Assembly (NCBI RefSeq): GCF_037963865.1
Contig: NZ_CP150170.1
Location: forward strand, 6,386,001 to 6,450,000
Reading direction: 5' to 3'
DNA length: 64,000 nt
Origin: Paenibacillus sp. FSL R10-2734
GTDB lineage: Bacteria; Bacillota; Bacilli; Paenibacillales; Paenibacillaceae
Numbering within the stretch: position 1 is the stretch's first letter; every line of letters starts with the position of its first letter. The position numbers and the translations under genes are program-made. The notes under the pieces were generated by a model. The model ran no database searches. It had not been told where the DNA came from and was given only the letters and a program-made list of their open reading frames with translations. Shown here piece by piece: positions 1-8,689 of the stretch.

Positions 1-148
1 CAAAAGTGAAATCCAGAGGATAGAAGAAGAATACCAGCCATTTGCCACGGTAATCAGACAGGCTTACTTTACCAAAATCCTTACCATCACCTGATACAGT
101 TTCCATAGTAAAATCTGGAGCTGGTTTACCTACTAAACGTTCTGCCAT
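1..148 (-). CDS. Peroxiredoxin (AhpC/TSA family), N-terminal part only
   Basis: The reverse strand encodes the first 49 residues of a thioredoxin-fold peroxidase; the gene runs off the left edge. The product starts MAERLVGKPAPDFTME and reaches KWLVFFFYPLDFTF, the region just before the peroxidatic cysteine of 2-Cys peroxiredoxins. The cysteine itself lies outside the window. Such enzymes reduce hydrogen peroxide and organic hydroperoxides in the cytosol. The ATG at 148 has a good AGGAGG-type ribosome site at the usual distance. A sigma-A-like promoter and a PerR-like box lie upstream, which fits a peroxide-stress gene. Family assignment is firm; subtype cannot be told. Confidence 0.85.
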   Translation of the reverse strand, partial: MAERLVGKPAPDFTMETVSGDGKDFGKVSLSDYRGKWLVFFFYPLDFTF

Positions 149-235
149 TGCCAAAATCCTCCTTTGATTATGTAAGAAACCAACCATTTTTTGTCATGAT
201 ATGCTGGAATAATTTACATCTTGTCTACATATCAA

Positions 236-264
236 ATGGTATCATCGTACAAAATCAAAGTCAA
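236..264 (-). promoter_or_regulatory. Sigma-A-type promoter of the peroxiredoxin gene
   Basis: On the reverse strand, TTGACT (259-264) and TACCAT (236-241) are 17 bases apart, upstream of the peroxiredoxin start at 148. The -35 element is one base from consensus and the -10 keeps the key first, second and last bases. This implies a leader of about 80 nt. Confidence 0.5.
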
Positions 265-283
265 TAATGGACAAATTACTCTT

Positions 284-298
284 TAATAATAATTATAA
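284..298 (-). promoter_or_regulatory. PerR-like operator
   Basis: The reverse strand reads TTATAATTATTATTA. It differs at one position from the known PerR consensus TTATAATNATTATAA. It sits about 20 bp upstream of the -35 element of the peroxiredoxin promoter. The surroundings are very A+T rich, so chance similarity is possible; the link to a peroxidase gene is what supports it. Confidence 0.4.
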
Positions 299-309
299 AT
301 AAGGTTTTA

Positions 310-1392
310 TTACGCTTTGCGGATTGCAGCAACAATCAAATCGCCCATTTCAGATGTACTAAGCGCTTTACTCTTATCTACTGCGATATCACTTGTACGG
401 TGTCCCGCATCCAATACTTCAGCAACTGCAGCCTCTATAGCAGCCGCCGCATCCTCATACCCAAAGGTTAAACGGTACATCAACGCTAACGACAAGATCG
501 TTGCAATCGGGTTCGCAAGCCCCTGTCCGGCAATATCAGGTGCGGAGCCGTGAACGGGCTCGTAGAGACCATAGTTACCGTCACCCATCGAAGCGGAAGC
601 AAGCATACCAATAGAACCTGTCAGCATAGCAGCCTCATCGCTCAGGATGTCACCGAACATGTTCTCGGTTACGATAACATCAAAGCTGGCTGGGCGGCGC
701 AACAGCTGCATAGCGCAGTTATCAACGAGCACGTGCTCAACTTCTACTTCAGGATATTCTGGAGCTATCTTATTTACGACCTCACGCCATAAACGGGAAG
801 TTTCAAGTACATTCGCTTTATCAACGCTTGCCAGCTTATTACGACGTTTGCCAGCAATTTCAAAAGCCTGGCGGACAATTCGTTCCACTTCCATTACGTT
901 ATATACACAGGTATCCACGGCTTCTTCACCATGTTCACCTTGACGACGCAATTTATCTCCGAAATAAATCCCACCGGTCAGTTCACGAACGACCATAAGG
1001 TCTGTACCTTCCAGAACTTCCGGCTTCAATGTTGAAGCATCCTTTAGGCAATCAAACACGACAGCTGGACGTAGGTTTGAGAACAATCCAAGCGCTTTAC
1101 GAATGCCAAGCAATCCTGTTTCAGGACGAAGTTCCTTTGAATTGTTATCCCACTTCGGCCCGCCTACAGCACCCAGTAACACGGCGTCAGCACTTCGACA
1201 GATTTCTAGTGTATCTTCCGGCAGTGGTGTGCCTCTCTCGTCTATTGCGATGCCGCCAAATAGCGCGTGCTCCGTTTCAAAGGCATATCCAAATACTTCT
1301 TGGGTTGCTTTCAATACTTTTTCTGCTTCAGCTACTACTTCTGGTCCAATACCGTCCCCTGCGATTACGGCGATTTTTTTAACCTCACTCAT
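310..1392 (-). CDS. leuB: 3-isopropylmalate dehydrogenase
   Basis: Catalyses oxidative decarboxylation of 3-isopropylmalate with NAD+, the third committed step of leucine synthesis, in the cytosol. The 360-residue product has the usual length. It shows the N-terminal IAVIAGDGIGPEVV strand-turn, the TGGIYFG substrate-loop motif and the family signature around NMFGDILSDEAAMLTGS, followed by the NAD-binding GSAPDIAGQGLANP. The ATG at 1392 is preferred because GAGGAG lies nine bases upstream; a longer GTG start at 1401 would sit directly on that site. Unlike the Bacillus ilv-leu operon, leuB is not beside leuA: about 12.6 kb of unrelated genes separates them. It therefore probably has its own promoter. 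leuC and leuD are not in the window. Confidence 0.95.
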   Translation of the reverse strand: MSEVKKIAVIAGDGIGPEVVAEAEKVLKATQEVFGYAFETEHALFGGIAIDERGTPLPEDTLEICRSADAVLLGAVGGPKWDNNSKELRPETGLLGIRKALGLFSNLRPAVVFDCLKDASTLKPEVLEGTDLMVVRELTGGIYFGDKLRRQGEHGEEAVDTCVYNVMEVERIVRQAFEIAGKRRNKLASVDKANVLETSRLWREVVNKIAPEYPEVEVEHVLVDNCAMQLLRRPASFDVIVTENMFGDILSDEAAMLTGSIGMLASASMGDGNYGLYEPVHGSAPDIAGQGLANPIATILSLALMYRLTFGYEDAAAAIEAAVAEVLDAGHRTSDIAVDKSKALSTSEMGDLIVAAIRKA

Positions 1393-1437
1393 CTCAGTCA
1401 CTCCTCAAGTGGTCTGCTCTAACAGACATAGTTCTTC

Positions 1438-1467
1438 TTTATATTGTTGTATCATACCCAGTCGCAA
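1438..1467 (-). promoter_or_regulatory. Possible leuB promoter
   Basis: Reverse-strand TTGCGA (1462-1467) and TATAAA (1438-1443) are 18 bases apart, about 45 bp before leuB. The -35 element is a modest match. A promoter is needed here because the next gene upstream (at 1621) runs the other way. No T-box sequence was seen in this gap. Confidence 0.3.
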
Positions 1468-1620
1468 AGGACAAAGATATAGATTCTATTGAGTTGATAG
1501 GCAGAGCCTATAATCAAATGAGATAAGACAACTTACCTTGATTGCCGCTTCATATTTGCTCTTATTTCTGAAGATGTTTACAATTACTATGAAATCATCT
1601 ATCTAAGGAGTGAATGCGAA

Positions 1621-2601
1621 GTGCAATATGCAAAGCTTGGCAAATCCGGTATGAAGGTCAGTCGGCTATGTCTCGGAACAATGAACTTCGGCCCACAAAC
1701 AGATGAACAAGAAGCTTTCCGCATTATGGACGCTGCACTGGATGCAGGTGTTAATTTTTTTGATACCGCTAACATTTATGGCTGGGGTGAGAATTCCGGT
1801 CTAACAGAAACGATTATTGGACGCTGGTTCAAGCAGGGCGGCGGACGACGTGAAAAGGTCATGCTGGCTACCAAGGTATATGGTGCTATGAGTGATAAGC
1901 TCGACGGACCTAATGATGAGGGTGGACTATCTTCTTACATTATACGCCGCCATCTAGAGGGGTCTCTGCAGCGTCTCCAGACCGATCACATCGAATTGTA
2001 CCAGATGCACCACGTGGACCGTAGTGTCTCTTGGGACGAGCTGTGGGGGGCTTTCGAGCTTGCTGTAAACCAAGGCAAGATTGGTTATGTCGGTTCTAGT
2101 AACTTCGCGGGATGGGATATCGCTGTAGCGCAACAAGAAGCAAAGGCTCGTGGCTTCTTAGGGTTGGTTTCAGAGCAGCATAAATACAGCCTGACCTGTC
2201 GACTTCCTGAACTTGAAGTATTGCCCGCTTCTCTCCATCTTGGGTTAGGCGTTATTCCTTGGAGCCCACTGGATGGAGGCCTTCTCGGACGTAATGCGCT
2301 TAAGAAAATCGAAGGTAGCCGCAGTGGTGGAAACACTGAGCGTGTCGAGCAGTATAAGAGTCAGCTTGAGGCTTTTGCAAGCTTATGTATGGAGCTTGGG
2401 GAACCTCAAGATAATGTGGCTCTAGCATGGTTGCTAGCCAATCCTGCGGTAACCGCACCAATTATTGGACCACGTACACTGGAGCAATTCGAGAGTGCAC
2501 TACGCAGTCTTGAGATTGTACTAGACGAGTCAGTACTTAAACGACTAGATGAAATCTTCCCAGGACCGGGCGGAGAAGCACCTAAAGCTTACGCTTGGTA
2601 G
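1621..2601 (+). CDS. Aldo/keto reductase
   Basis: NAD(P)H-dependent oxidoreductase of the aldo/keto reductase superfamily, a cytosolic (alpha/beta)8 barrel that reduces aldehydes or ketones; substrate unknown. The 326-residue protein shows the family's N-terminal LGKSGMKVSRLCLGTMNFG and the catalytic tetrad in context: Asp in FFDTANIYG, Tyr in the same segment, Lys in LATKVYG and His in LYQMHHVD. The cofactor segment near the C-terminus reads PAVTAPIIGPRTLEQFE. The GTG at 1621 is supported by AAGGAG ten bases upstream. It stands alone, divergent from leuB, and ends at a strong terminator shared with the convergent operon. Nothing nearby points to a substrate. It resembles the YhdN/potassium-channel-beta-like reductases. 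Confidence 0.9.
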   Translation: MQYAKLGKSGMKVSRLCLGTMNFGPQTDEQEAFRIMDAALDAGVNFFDTANIYGWGENSGLTETIIGRWFKQGGGRREKVMLATKVYGAMSDKLDGPNDEGGLSSYIIRRHLEGSLQRLQTDHIELYQMHHVDRSVSWDELWGAFELAVNQGKIGYVGSSNFAGWDIAVAQQEAKARGFLGLVSEQHKYSLTCRLPELEVLPASLHLGLGVIPWSPLDGGLLGRNALKKIEGSRSGGNTERVEQYKSQLEAFASLCMELGEPQDNVALAWLLANPAVTAPIIGPRTLEQFESALRSLEIVLDESVLKRLDEIFPGPGGEAPKAYAW

Positions 2602-2613
2602 GTTTCTTATATA

Positions 2614-2666
2614 AAAGGGAGCTAAGGCTTCAGCAGGATCATTCGCTGAAGCCTTAGCTCCCTTTC
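2614..2666. terminator. Bidirectional terminator between convergent genes
   Basis: A perfect 18-bp stem (GGGAGCTAAGGCTTCAGC and its complement) with a 10-nt loop is flanked by A-rich sequence on the left and T-rich sequence on the right. It can end both the aldo/keto reductase transcript and the convergent sigma-factor operon. Confidence 0.9.
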
Positions 2667-2676
2667 TTGTTCGTTC

Positions 2677-3768
2677 TTATTCAGCTGTGTCCACGGTCAC
2701 GCTTCCATTACTCGTGTTTAAGTCCACAGTGTACGTACCTTTACCAAGAATGGCAGTGCCATAGCTGTCTCCATCTCGATTCCAGGGTACATTCCCCTTC
2801 AGCGAACCATTGCTGGTATCCGCTGTAATCTTCGCATCTGTCGCGGATGGCAATCCCACCGTAATCTTTCCATTACTAGACGAACATTTCCATTTTCCAG
2901 TCACTGCTGAATTTATAGTGATCTTGCCATTGCTGCTCTTTGCAGTCAACGCTCCATCAATATTATCCAATATAATAGCTCCATTAGAGCTTTTGAGCTG
3001 CGCCCCACCTTGTATGTTCTGAACAGTCAGTGATCCATTACTGGTATGTGCCTCTACTCCACCAGCAACATCATGAATATTTAATACCCCATTACTAGTA
3101 TCAACCACTAAGCCTGACTTTAGATCCGAGGCCTCTATTGACCCATCGCTAGTATCTACCTCAACGGCAAGGCTACTAGGTACACTTACATTTAGATAAG
3201 GACTTTTAGTAGTAAATCCAAACTGAATATTAGAGAACCAATTATGATCTGTATCGAGCTCCATAATCAGTGTATCTCCCTCAGTTGTAACTTTCCACTT
3301 CTTCTCCAATGCACTTTCAGCTTCACTTTCCGATTTTCCAGGTAGCAGTAAGCTTCCTTCATAATCCAATGAGCTTCCAGTGACACCCTCAACCTTTACT
3401 TTTCCACTTGGAAGTACAATTTTCAGTGTCGTAATATTATCTTTCACTTCCACCTTCCCGCTAAGTGGGGTTAGATGTGTATTCCCGAGCAGGCTGCTGA
3501 GTGAGCCACCGGCCATTACTGTCTGAGCACTGCTTGCTCCAATCAGCAGGATGATCAATAGGATCGCCCAGCCGCTTACACGGCTTTTGACATCGGATTT
3601 AATAAAGAGTCTGATCAACATCTCGAGTCCAAACAGGATCAACAGTGCTGGCCATAAATAAGCAAGCACTTCATAGCTGATCATATTATACTGAGCCATC
3701 ACAATAATGACTCCTAGTGCAATGCAGCCCATGGCTGCAGTGAAACTTCCGATTTTCCATCTCCCCAT
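2677..3768 (-). CDS. Membrane-anchored DUF4097-type beta-repeat protein
   Basis: Last gene of the ECF sigma operon. Two to three hydrophobic helices in residues 8-80 (including a YLWPALLILFGLEMLIRLF segment as in LiaF/LiaI-type proteins) precede a roughly 260-residue domain built from short repeats. The repeats have the form S/T-S-N-G-x-I/L/V and recur about every 18-20 residues, for example DTSNGVLNI, HTSNGSLTV, KSSNGKITI. This is the pattern of the DUF4097 right-handed beta-solenoid. Such proteins are thought to sit at the envelope; a biochemical role is not known. The ATG at 3768 is chosen over TTG at 3774 because GGGGA lies seven bases upstream. Stress sensing or signalling at the membrane is an inference from the operon. 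Confidence 0.8.
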   Translation of the reverse strand: MGRWKIGSFTAAMGCIALGVIIVMAQYNMISYEVLAYLWPALLILFGLEMLIRLFIKSDVKSRVSGWAILLIILLIGASSAQTVMAGGSLSSLLGNTHLTPLSGKVEVKDNITTLKIVLPSGKVKVEGVTGSSLDYEGSLLLPGKSESEAESALEKKWKVTTEGDTLIMELDTDHNWFSNIQFGFTTKSPYLNVSVPSSLAVEVDTSDGSIEASDLKSGLVVDTSNGVLNIHDVAGGVEAHTSNGSLTVQNIQGGAQLKSSNGAIILDNIDGALTAKSSNGKITINSAVTGKWKCSSSNGKITVGLPSATDAKITADTSNGSLKGNVPWNRDGDSYGTAILGKGTYTVDLNTSNGSVTVDTAE

Positions 3769-3785
3769 AGTCAAATCCCCGTTTC

Positions 3786-4283
3786 TTATGCTCTCGTATT
3801 GTTTCTTAGCATCTTCAGACCGTACGCAATCAGACCCAGTGAAAGCAAGATCGTACCAATGTTAATCTCAATCAACATTCTCCAAAGCGTCGGAAATGCT
3901 GAAATCACCAGCATAAGGAACCCAGCAACAACACATCCAATGCCGACCCAAGCTGGATTCACATCTTCATGTGGGTAACCTGGCATAGCGGACATTCCCA
4001 TGGTCCATGGTTCTCCGAAGCTGTCTGGATGAAACATCATACGTTCGTGCTCGGCTGCAGTTATTTTCATCCAAGCCGCTTTCTGCAGGGCATCAAACAA
4101 TTGGTAAAACCAAAGTGCAGCCAGCGCAAAAGGGAAGATCATAGGCTCGGACGGAATAAACATAATACATAAGGACGCCCCGATCATAAACTGCAAACCC
4201 TGCTTTTTGAAGCCTAAATACAAATGACCTACTCCAGGAATCATAGCCAGCATAAAAGTGAGCCAACGTCTCTTCTTAATCAT
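3786..4283 (-). CDS. Small multi-spanning membrane protein (TM2-like N-terminus)
   Basis: A 165-residue protein of unknown function in the sigma-factor operon. The N-terminus, KRRWLTFMLAMIPGVGHLYLGFKKQG, has the Pro-Gly-x-Gly and Tyr-Leu-Gly turn typical of TM2-type domains. About four hydrophobic helices follow at residues 8-24, 30-60, 112-133 and 138-155, with a polar stretch of about 50 residues between the second and third. It starts about 80 bp after the anti-sigma gene and ends 17 bp before the DUF4097 gene, so the three are probably co-transcribed. It may work with the DUF4097 protein in the membrane, but only the gene order suggests this. Confidence 0.7.
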   Translation of the reverse strand: MIKKRRWLTFMLAMIPGVGHLYLGFKKQGLQFMIGASLCIMFIPSEPMIFPFALAALWFYQLFDALQKAAWMKITAAEHERMMFHPDSFGEPWTMGMSAMPGYPHEDVNPAWVGIGCVVAGFLMLVISAFPTLWRMLIEINIGTILLSLGLIAYGLKMLRNNTRA

Positions 4284-4362
4284 AATACATCCTCCTAAAA
4301 TTTGGATAGCATAAACTTCAGTTTATCTGAATCCATCTATTTATTTATTATTCTCTTCATGA

Positions 4363-4815
4363 CTATTTTCCAAAGCCACCAAACCATTGGGTTACCGAAT
4401 TCGACACATGACCATTGATTTCAGTTATCCCATAAGCTAAATTCTCGAAAACTCCAAACTGTAACAATAACAAACTTAAACAGGCAGCCACCGCATAATG
4501 CATCCAAGATGTTCTAGGAGCAAAACGACGTCTTACGCTTGTCGCTTTATTCGCTCGCTCTCTGCGCCCTGTTTCGAGCTGCTCAATATTAGCCATAACA
4601 CCTGCTGCGAGATCTGGGAAGTCCATCTGTGCATGTTGAGATTCGCTGTCTGAATCCATTTCTGACCAAAGGGCTGACATTTCCTTAGCTTCCTCCAGCC
4701 ACTGAGCGCAATCAGGACAGGACTCTATGTGCAATCGGATACTCAGCTCCATATCTGGAGACAGTAGGTTATCAATATAATGTGGCATCCATTCTTTCAC
4801 TATTGCACAATTCAT
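4363..4815 (-). CDS. Anti-sigma factor with zinc-finger N-terminus
   Basis: A 150-residue single-pass membrane protein encoded directly after an ECF sigma factor and overlapping it by 4 bp (ATGA), so it is translationally coupled. The N-terminal 45 residues carry the anti-sigma zinc-finger pattern: Cys3 and the H-x3-C-x2-C in HIESCPDC near residues 29-36. One hydrophobic segment, around residues 105-125 (YAVAACLSLLLLQFGVF), would anchor it, leaving a short outer tail. Proteins of this class hold the sigma factor at the membrane until a signal frees it. The C-terminal part is too short to suggest what is sensed. Confidence 0.85.
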   Translation of the reverse strand: MNCAIVKEWMPHYIDNLLSPDMELSIRLHIESCPDCAQWLEEAKEMSALWSEMDSDSESQHAQMDFPDLAAGVMANIEQLETGRRERANKATSVRRRFAPRTSWMHYAVAACLSLLLLQFGVFENLAYGITEINGHVSNSVTQWFGGFGK

Positions 4816-5372
4816 CGCAATTCCTCCCTTTGTCTACGCATCATCTGTCTGGCACGATATAGCTGCGATTCGATAGTCTTAACGGAAACACCCTTTTGCT
4901 CCGCAATCTCCTGATAAGAATTTCGTTGAAAATAGTACAGCTGCACGACCGACCGGTACGGTTCTGCAAGGCTGTTCACATTCTCACCCAGTTCAGCTGA
5001 TTGTTCCTGCTCAAGCACCGCATGCTCTGGCGTTTGAGACGTCACCCAATCATTCTCTGTGTAATCAGCTGCACTTCGATGCTTCCACTCCCTATCATTG
5101 GCCCGTTTCCAGTCCAGACAGGTTCGGTAGGCTATCCGATACAGCCATGTCGAGAAGGAAGACTGTCCTCTGAAGGAGGGGAGTGCTTTATATGCTTTTA
5201 TAAAAACCTCTTGGGCCATATCTTTGGCCGATTCGGCTTCTCCAGTAATCTTTACGCACACTCTGTATACCATGCCTTGATAACGTGTCACCAAATGCCC
5301 AAAGGCTTGATGCTGACCGTTCAGCACAGCAGATATCCATTCCGCCTCTTCCAGCTTTCTCCCCTCCTTCAC
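4812..5372 (-). CDS. ECF-type RNA polymerase sigma factor
   Basis: A 186-residue extracytoplasmic-function sigma factor. Region 2 is at about residues 25-95 (QAFGHLVTRYQGMVYRV, then AKDMAQEVFIKAYKALPSF and STWLYRIAYRTCLDWKR) and region 4 at about 130-180 (LAEPYRSVVQLYYFQRNSYQEIAEQ, then VKTIESQLYRARQMMRR). The start is uncertain. The ORF opens at a GTG (5372), but the only good ribosome site, GGAGGGG, lies just inside it, six bases before an in-frame CTG at 5354, which would give LEEAEWIS. It heads a four-gene operon with its anti-sigma factor and two membrane proteins, divergent from the histidine kinase. I could not identify a convincing autoregulatory promoter. Confidence 0.9.
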   Translation of the reverse strand: MKEGRKLEEAEWISAVLNGQHQAFGHLVTRYQGMVYRVCVKITGEAESAKDMAQEVFIKAYKALPSFRGQSSFSTWLYRIAYRTCLDWKRANDREWKHRSAADYTENDWVTSQTPEHAVLEQEQSAELGENVNSLAEPYRSVVQLYYFQRNSYQEIAEQKGVSVKTIESQLYRARQMMRRQREELR

Positions 5373-5468
5373 CTACATAACGTTAGACGCCAGCCAATTC
5401 CACTCCCCTGCAACTTAGCCACAACTTTTTTTAAATTTTTGAAATATCTTTAAGAAAGGAATATATCG

Positions 5469-8400
5469 TTGTTTGTCGAATTATGTTTAATTACTATGAC
5501 TAAAAGAAAACTGTTTCTAATTATCGTGCTCTTTCTTGCTGTACTTACCGGCTTTCGCATCCTATGGGTTTGGGCTTCCCCTCACTCTATAGAACCACAA
5601 TTAGTTAAAGGAGTACTCGATTTACGGGATAAAGAATTGAATCAAGACAAGCTCCTTACCTTAAACGGACAATGGGAGTTCTATCCTAATATACTGCTCC
5701 CCTCTTTCAATAAAGAATCCCTAACTAAAGCTACCACTAAAAAATATATACAAGTCCCGGGTCAGTGGAACGATGCGTTTATTGATGGCGAAAAGTCTGC
5801 TAATGGCTACGGCTCCTATCGTCTCCGTGTTCTTGTAGATAAAAATGAAAAGCAATCTTATGGTATCCTCATATCCGGGGTTCGAACTTCTTCGAAAATT
5901 TATATAAATGGTGAACTGCTGGGCAGTTCAGGTTCTCCTACTTCCAATAAAGAGGACTATATTGCTCGTGTAATACCTTACTCAATATCATTTACAACCG
6001 ATAAGAGTGAGATTGAAATTGTGATTCATGCAGCCAACTATTCCTTGGCCGATACAGGTGGTATTGTTAGACCCATTTTATTCGGCAGCGAAAAAGCTTT
6101 AACCCACCAAAGGCTCATTTCCATAGGCCTTCAGCTGTTGTTATGTGTAGTACTCCTGCTCCATGCAATCTATGCAGCAATATTATATATCATTGGACCA
6201 CGTCAAAAGATGCTGATTTATTTTTTTCTATTGGTAATTACTGCTACAACTACCGTGCTCATGGATGATGACAAGCTTCTGTTATATTTACTTCCCTTGA
6301 GCTACCAATGGGCCTTCAAAATATTATTCATATCTAATATTATGACTTTTATATTCATCCTACAGACAAGCAAGCATCTAATGTTCAAGAATATGAAAAT
6401 AAAAAGTGTAAGTATTATGACTGGTCTGTCCTTGGCACACATCTTTTTCATACTGGTTGGCCCTGTAGTCCAGCATTATGAATTATATACGCCAATTTTC
6501 TTCATCAATTTATTTGTTTTAGGATTAGAAGTTGTAGTTCTCTTTCTTAAATCTATTCTTAGAAACTACGATGGCTCTATTTTTCTATTGCTATCCATCC
6601 TGGCCATCATTAACAGCACCCTTTGGGGATGCTTCAAAAATTTCAATTTGGTCGATGCGACCTATTATCCTTTTGACCTGATTATAGCCTTTTTGGGCTT
6701 TGCTACTTTTGGGTTCAAGCACTATTTCTGGAATACTAAGCAGACTGAAAATCTGGCACAGAGCCTGCAGAGGACCGTTACGCAAAAGGATAATTTCTTA
6801 GCTAATACCTCTCATGAGCTGAAAAATCCGCTGCATAGCATCATTAATATCGCTGAGACCGTCCTAGACAGTGAGAGAGAATCTTTAATGCATCAGAACG
6901 CAGATAATTTAGAGCTGCTTATCACCGTCGGAAGACGTATGTCTCTACTGCTAAACGATCTACTCGATCAATCTCAGCTTCGTGAAAGCAATATTAAACT
7001 GCAGCTAAAAAATGTTCCTATTCAATCCGTAGCTGTTGGCGTACTCGATATGCTCAAATTCCTAACGGAAGGCAAATCCATAACATTAATATCGGAGATT
7101 CCGGAGTCATTCCCTTCTATTGTGGCAGATGAAAAAAGGCTCATTCAGATTCTATTCAATCTACTTCAAAATGCTGTTAAATTTACAAGCGTAGGCTCAG
7201 TAAGGGTCCATGCGGATATTCACAAAGGTTTGGCGCGCATCCATATTACGGATACCGGCATTGGTATGAACGAGGAAATGCAGCTCCGAGCCTTTCAACC
7301 CTATGAGCAGTTTGACTCCAGCATGACGGCAATAAGTGGCGGAATCGGACTAGGCTTAAGCATTTGTAAACAGCTGGTTGAACTTCATGGTGGGGAGATA
7401 AGTGTGGTATCTTCGCTTGGCAAGGGCTCTACCTTTACTTTTACTATGCCTCTATCTGATCCAGCTATTCGAGAATTCAAATCAAAACTACCATCAGTGA
7501 CTGAATTTCCGAACAAGTCACCTAAGATAACTGAATCCGAAATCACCACTACATCAGCTACATCTACTCCATCAACGGATGGAAGAAGACCTAAGATTTT
7601 GGCTGTCGACGATGACCCGGTTAATCTAAAAATACTTACTGGCTTACTGTCCATCCAAGATTATGAAATGATTACAGTAACCAGTGGAATCGATGCTTTA
7701 ATAAAGCTGGATACCGATCAATGGGATTTGATTATTACCGATGTAATGATGCCACAGATGTCCGGTTATGAATTGACACAGAGAATTCGTGAACGGTTTA
7801 CAATAGCTGAGCTTCCAATTCTACTTCTGACCGCACGTAGCCAGCCGGAAGATATCTATACCGGATTTGTTTCGGGAGCGAATGATTATATAATGAAACC
7901 TATGAATGCAATGGAGCTAAAGGGACGGGTACGTTCCCTCACGGATTTAAAGCAGTCCGTAAATGAACGACTTCGTCTGGAAGCGGCGTATCTTCAAGCG
8001 CAAATACAACCGCATTTCTTGTTCAACACTTTAAATTCTATCTCTGCTCTGGCATCTTTTGATATTAATCGAATGAGTCACCTCATTGATGCCTTCAGCT
8101 CTTATTTACGCTTAAGCTTTAACTTCTTGAATGCTCTACCTATGATACCCATTGAACGCGAACTTGAGCTTGTTCGTGCCTATCTGTACATAGAGAAAGA
8201 ACGCTTTGAGGATAGGATGACCATTAACTGGGAGTTGGCAGAGAACCTACATTTCCAGTTACCTCCCTTGACCATTCAACCACTCGTTGAAAATGCCGTC
8301 CGGCACGGGATATTAAGCCGCGCCAAAGGAGGAACGCTTTCCATATCCATCAAAGATCTGGCTGATGATATTGAGATCACAATCACTGATAATGGTAAAG

Positions 8401-8591
8401 GTATGACTAGCGAACAACTTAAGCAGCTACTGAGCAGTCAATTTAATGGCACGCGAGGTATTGGATTTATTAATACACATAAACGGCTCTTACGTATCTA
8501 TGGGAAGGGTTTGCAAATCAAAAGTGAGGAAGGCCAAGGAACCTCAGTAAGTTTTAAGATTCCTTCAGAAAAAAAGAAATCCAAATATTAG
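5469..8591 (+). CDS. Hybrid sensor histidine kinase with 7TM sensor and a second, LytS-type kinase core
   Basis: A 1040-residue membrane sensor. In order: an N-terminal anchor (about residues 13-30); an outer jelly-roll-like domain (about 45-205, with LNGQWEFYP and GYGSYRLRV); seven hydrophobic helices (about 215-415, 7TMR-DISM type); a HisKA domain with His449 in SHELKNP; an HATPase with the N-box NLLQNAVKF and GIGLGLSICKQL; a receiver with Asp758 in ITDVMMPQMSGYE; and a second kinase core with His849 in QPHFLFNTLNS and its own ATPase (PLVENAVRHG). The TTG at 5469 has AAAGGA eight bases upstream. The ATG at 5496 has no such site. The response regulator follows after about 100 bp, so they form one system. 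The outer domain suggests a sugar- or wall-related ligand, but this is only an inference. Confidence 0.9.
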   Translation: MFVELCLITMTKRKLFLIIVLFLAVLTGFRILWVWASPHSIEPQLVKGVLDLRDKELNQDKLLTLNGQWEFYPNILLPSFNKESLTKATTKKYIQVPGQWNDAFIDGEKSANGYGSYRLRVLVDKNEKQSYGILISGVRTSSKIYINGELLGSSGSPTSNKEDYIARVIPYSISFTTDKSEIEIVIHAANYSLADTGGIVRPILFGSEKALTHQRLISIGLQLLLCVVLLLHAIYAAILYIIGPRQKMLIYFFLLVITATTTVLMDDDKLLLYLLPLSYQWAFKILFISNIMTFIFILQTSKHLMFKNMKIKSVSIMTGLSLAHIFFILVGPVVQHYELYTPIFFINLFVLGLEVVVLFLKSILRNYDGSIFLLLSILAIINSTLWGCFKNFNLVDATYYPFDLIIAFLGFATFGFKHYFWNTKQTENLAQSLQRTVTQKDNFLANTSHELKNPLHSIINIAETVLDSERESLMHQNADNLELLITVGRRMSLLLNDLLDQSQLRESNIKLQLKNVPIQSVAVGVLDMLKFLTEGKSITLISEIPESFPSIVADEKRLIQILFNLLQNAVKFTSVGSVRVHADIHKGLARIHITDTGIGMNEEMQLRAFQPYEQFDSSMTAISGGIGLGLSICKQLVELHGGEISVVSSLGKGSTFTFTMPLSDPAIREFKSKLPSVTEFPNKSPKITESEITTTSATSTPSTDGRRPKILAVDDDPVNLKILTGLLSIQDYEMITVTSGIDALIKLDTDQWDLIITDVMMPQMSGYELTQRIRERFTIAELPILLLTARSQPEDIYTGFVSGANDYIMKPMNAMELKGRVRSLTDLKQSVNERLRLEAAYLQAQIQPHFLFNTLNSISALASFDINRMSHLIDAFSSYLRLSFNFLNALPMIPIERELELVRAYLYIEKERFEDRMTINWELAENLHFQLPPLTIQPLVENAVRHGILSRAKGGTLSISIKDLADDIEITITDNGKGMTSEQLKQLLSSQFNGTRGIGFINTHKRLLRIYGKGLQIKSEEGQGTSVSFKIPSEKKKSKY

Positions 8592-8689
8592 GAATTTCTA
8601 TTCACAGACAGGCTATAACGAGCCGAAATATAAGTAAGCGGTTAACGCTGTTTTTTGCTAAAAATACTATATTGAGTGGTGAAATAACG

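Noticed and set aside
1402..1437. T-box or attenuator before leuB
   Set aside because: Only a 5-bp hairpin (GTCTG/CAGAC) is present, with no T-box sequence or T run.
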